Positions 62,045-64,000 of a stretch of DNA of 64,000 nucleotides are shown here, one piece after another. Made by a program: the position numbers and the translations under genes. The notes below the pieces were generated by a model. The model did no database searches and had not been told where the DNA came from. It saw only the letters and a program-made list of their open reading frames with translations. How positions within the stretch are numbered: the stretch's first letter is position 1; every line of letters starts with the position of its first letter. The stretch comes from Alistipes sp. (GTDB taxonomy: Bacteria > Bacteroidota > Bacteroidia > Bacteroidales > Rikenellaceae), in contig NZ_JAHHQJ010000013.1 in assembly GCF_020026455.1 (NCBI RefSeq), positions 25,113 to 89,112 on the forward strand. The letters are read 5' to 3'.

Positions 62045-63916
62045 ATGAATAAACAATTGTTCCCGGAGCATATCCATCCGGGCTGGAAAATTTCTATTTT
62101 TCTTCTTTGCTTGACAACTCTTTCTTCCTGTATATCAAGCGAAGACGCCTGCATAAACATCATTCCGCACCCTGCAAAGATGGAGGTGCAGTCCGGGTAT
62201 TTTCAGCCGGAAAACATGACGGTAAACGATTTCACAACGGTAGTTGTGGACAATTCCCGGATGGATGCATTGGGAAGAGAAGGGTACGAACTTGAAGTCG
62301 ACTGCTCATCGGTAAGACTCACGGCCGCCACCCAAACCGGGATTTTCTATGGAAAACGAACTCTGGAACAGTTGATTACCAATAAGGGGATTCCTTGTAT
62401 AAGGATCAGCGATCGCCCCCGATTTCCCTACCGAGGTTTACACATGGACGTATCACGACATTTCTTTCCGAAAAGTCAGATATTGAAAGTATTGAACGAA
62501 ATGGCGCGCTATAAACTCAACGTCTTTCATTTCCATCTGACGGACAATGGAGGTTGGCGCATTCAGATCGACAAATATCCGCGCCTCACCGCAGAAGGGG
62601 CATTCCGTACACAGCAGGATTGGTATGCATGGTGGGACCAGAACGACCGTCGCTATCTACCCGAGGGAACTCCGGGTGCTTACGGCGGATATTTCACCAA
62701 AGATGACATCCGTGAGATCGTGGCATACGCTGCCGAACGACAGATTACAGTCATTCCCGAGATCGAATTTCCGGCACATTCGGATGCTGTATTCATCGGC
62801 TATCCGGAGTTATGCTGTACAGGCAAGCCCTATACGACGGGCGAATTCTGCGTCGGCAACGAGCGGGTCTATACCTTTATGAAGGATGTACTTACCGAAG
62901 TCATGGAACTTTTTCCTTCGAAATACATCCATATCGGAGGAGACGAAGCCCGAAAAGTAGCTTGGGCGACATGCCCGAAATGTCAAGCCTTGATAAAGAA
63001 AGAAAACCTTGATGGAATAGAGGGACTACAACCCTATATGATCTCCCGTATCCAGGATTACCTTGCATCGAAAGGACGGATCATGGTCGGTTGGGATGAA
63101 ATTCTGCGCAACGACTTACATCCAGAGACCTTGGTTATGTCATATCGTGGACAAAAAGGGGCTATCGAAGCAGCCAATAAGGGTAATTATGCTGTTATGA
63201 CACCTGGCGAAGTACTCTATTTCGACTGGTATCAAGCCGATCCCTCAACGCAGCCGCGCGCCATGTACGGATATTCCCCCATTAAAAAAATGTACGCTTT
63301 TGATCCGGTGCCGGATGATCCGGAATCAGCTGTTAGAAATGAATCGATCATCCGGGCCAAATCCGTAAATTCCACAGTCGTGGAGTCAATCCGCCCGAAT
63401 TGTGCCAATAACATTGTCGGTGTACAGGGATGTATGTGGACTGAATATATCGAAGATGAAGAACAGTTGGAATACATGGTCTTTCCACGTTTATTGGCTG
63501 TGGCTGAACTGGCATGGACACCGCAGGAAAAGCGCCAATGGAATGATTTCAAAATCCGTATGAACTCCCATATTCCCTTGTTGCAGCAACGGAACCTAAA
63601 TACCTTTACGCTAAGCGATGAAGTTGAGATCACGACTCATATTCACCCCGGAAACAAAACAGTTGAAGTAACTCTCGACTGTGAAAAATATCCGGTAGAA
63701 ATTCGCTATACGTTAGATGGAACTCCACCGACTCCAGACTCTTCACTTTACGAAGCCCCTTTTACCGTGACCGATTCGACGGAGGTCCGGGCAGCCATAT
63801 GCCGGGAAGGGGTTATTCAGAGCCCTGAACGGAAGCAGCTGATTACTTTGGCTGCAGAAATCCGCAATTATTATCCATTCGAAGTCCCGGAGGTCTGGAA
63901 AGACTATTTCGAGTGA
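62045..63916 (+). CDS. GH20 beta-N-acetylhexosaminidase
   Basis: This 623-residue lipoprotein (lipobox LSSC, Cys29) removes terminal beta-linked GlcNAc or GalNAc by substrate-assisted catalysis. The N-terminal GH20b domain (IIPHPAKMEVQSGYF ... GIFYGKRTLEQLI) precedes the barrel with RPRFPYRGLHMDVSRHFFP, FHFHLTDNGGW, catalytic Asp300-Glu301 in YIHIGGDEARK, and VQGCMWTEYI. A C-terminal chitobiase-type beta domain (VEIRYTLDGTPPTPDSSLYE) closes it. It is an intact relative of the decayed GH20 at 38214-39518. Last gene in the window; 84 bp follow without a feature. Confidence 0.96.
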   Translation: MNKQLFPEHIHPGWKISIFLLCLTTLSSCISSEDACINIIPHPAKMEVQSGYFQPENMTVNDFTTVVVDNSRMDALGREGYELEVDCSSVRLTAATQTGIFYGKRTLEQLITNKGIPCIRISDRPRFPYRGLHMDVSRHFFPKSQILKVLNEMARYKLNVFHFHLTDNGGWRIQIDKYPRLTAEGAFRTQQDWYAWWDQNDRRYLPEGTPGAYGGYFTKDDIREIVAYAAERQITVIPEIEFPAHSDAVFIGYPELCCTGKPYTTGEFCVGNERVYTFMKDVLTEVMELFPSKYIHIGGDEARKVAWATCPKCQALIKKENLDGIEGLQPYMISRIQDYLASKGRIMVGWDEILRNDLHPETLVMSYRGQKGAIEAANKGNYAVMTPGEVLYFDWYQADPSTQPRAMYGYSPIKKMYAFDPVPDDPESAVRNESIIRAKSVNSTVVESIRPNCANNIVGVQGCMWTEYIEDEEQLEYMVFPRLLAVAELAWTPQEKRQWNDFKIRMNSHIPLLQQRNLNTFTLSDEVEITTHIHPGNKTVEVTLDCEKYPVEIRYTLDGTPPTPDSSLYEAPFTVTDSTEVRAAICREGVIQSPERKQLITLAAEIRNYYPFEVPEVWKDYFE

Positions 63917-64000
63917 TTGTCTAATCGGCCATTATGCATCATCGCTTTCTTCTATGGAACACAAGCCTTGCCCATTTCTATATGTGTCCCTGTAATTCGC

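Larger units (their letters stand above)
27701..63916. other. polysaccharide utilisation locus (PUL)
   Basis: One contiguous block holds a SusC/SusD pair, a hybrid two-component sensor and glycoside hydrolases of families GH123-like, GH127-like, GH3 (two), GH20 (one intact, one decayed), GH97, GH65, GH5 and GH28-like. It also holds a membrane acyltransferase, two exported phosphoesterases and three discoidin-bearing lipoproteins. Three transcription units share one promoter-proximal motif. The block is clearly more AT-rich than 1-27438. The right-hand end may lie outside the window. Confidence 0.9.

Overview
This window looks like a chromosome segment from a gut Bacteroidota, most likely Alistipes or a close Rikenellaceae relative. 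The evidence is the repeated Bacteroidota-type -7 promoter element TAnnTTTG, a SusC/SusD pair, a hybrid two-component regulator with an AraC-type output domain, many lipoprotein signal peptides, and a GC-rich housekeeping part typical of Alistipes. The genus is inferred from style only. I saw no rRNA, tRNA, CRISPR array or intact insertion sequence.

Region 1 (1-27438) is a GC-rich, mostly housekeeping stretch. In order it holds: a DEDD 3'-5' exonuclease and an RlmI-like rRNA methyltransferase (overlapping ATGA); a secreted esterase; a secreted beta-propeller protein; yidC and pyrG; a DUF349 protein; a DEAD-box helicase; an orphan OmpR-type response regulator; a fluoride channel gene; the acyl-phosphate cluster ackA-ptb-buk; a polysaccharide flippase and pyruvate kinase; aroQ divergent from thiL; an ftsB/divIC-like gene; queE and hpt (overlapping); and a translationally overlapping pair of unrecognised exported proteins (a DUF3142-like lipoprotein and a 705-residue helical protein). 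Clear terminators separate convergent units at 2904-2946 and 17280-17312.

Region 2 (27439-64000) is visibly more AT-rich and is essentially one large polysaccharide utilisation locus (PUL). A leftward operon encodes GH3, GH127-like and GH123-like enzymes. Next comes a 1375-residue hybrid two-component sensor, a heavily decayed but still open GH20 reading frame, a GH3, a GH3-like gene relic, a DUF5009/HGSNAT-like membrane acyltransferase, a SusB-like GH97, a secreted GH65, a secreted endonuclease/exonuclease/phosphatase-family protein and an oppositely oriented metallophosphoesterase. A final rightward operon encodes SusC, SusD, a discoidin-type lipoprotein, a GH5, a GH28-like beta-helix enzyme, two paralogous lipoproteins (fimbrillin-like plus discoidin-like domains) and an intact GH20.

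The most interesting signal is a partly palindromic promoter-proximal element, consensus roughly ATTTTYCGG-W-AAAAWTCAACCY. It lies 18-19 bp upstream of a TAnnTTTG-like -7 box in front of three PUL transcription units: the leftward GH operon, the decayed GH20/GH3 unit and the susC operon. It is a strong candidate operator for the PUL's own hybrid regulator. The enzyme set mixes alpha-glucosidase families (GH97, GH65), beta-glucosidase/endo-glucanase families (GH3, GH5), HexNAc families (GH20, GH123), GH127 and GH28-like, plus a sugar acyltransferase and two phosphoesterases. This suggests a branched, decorated heteroglycan that I cannot match to a described PUL.
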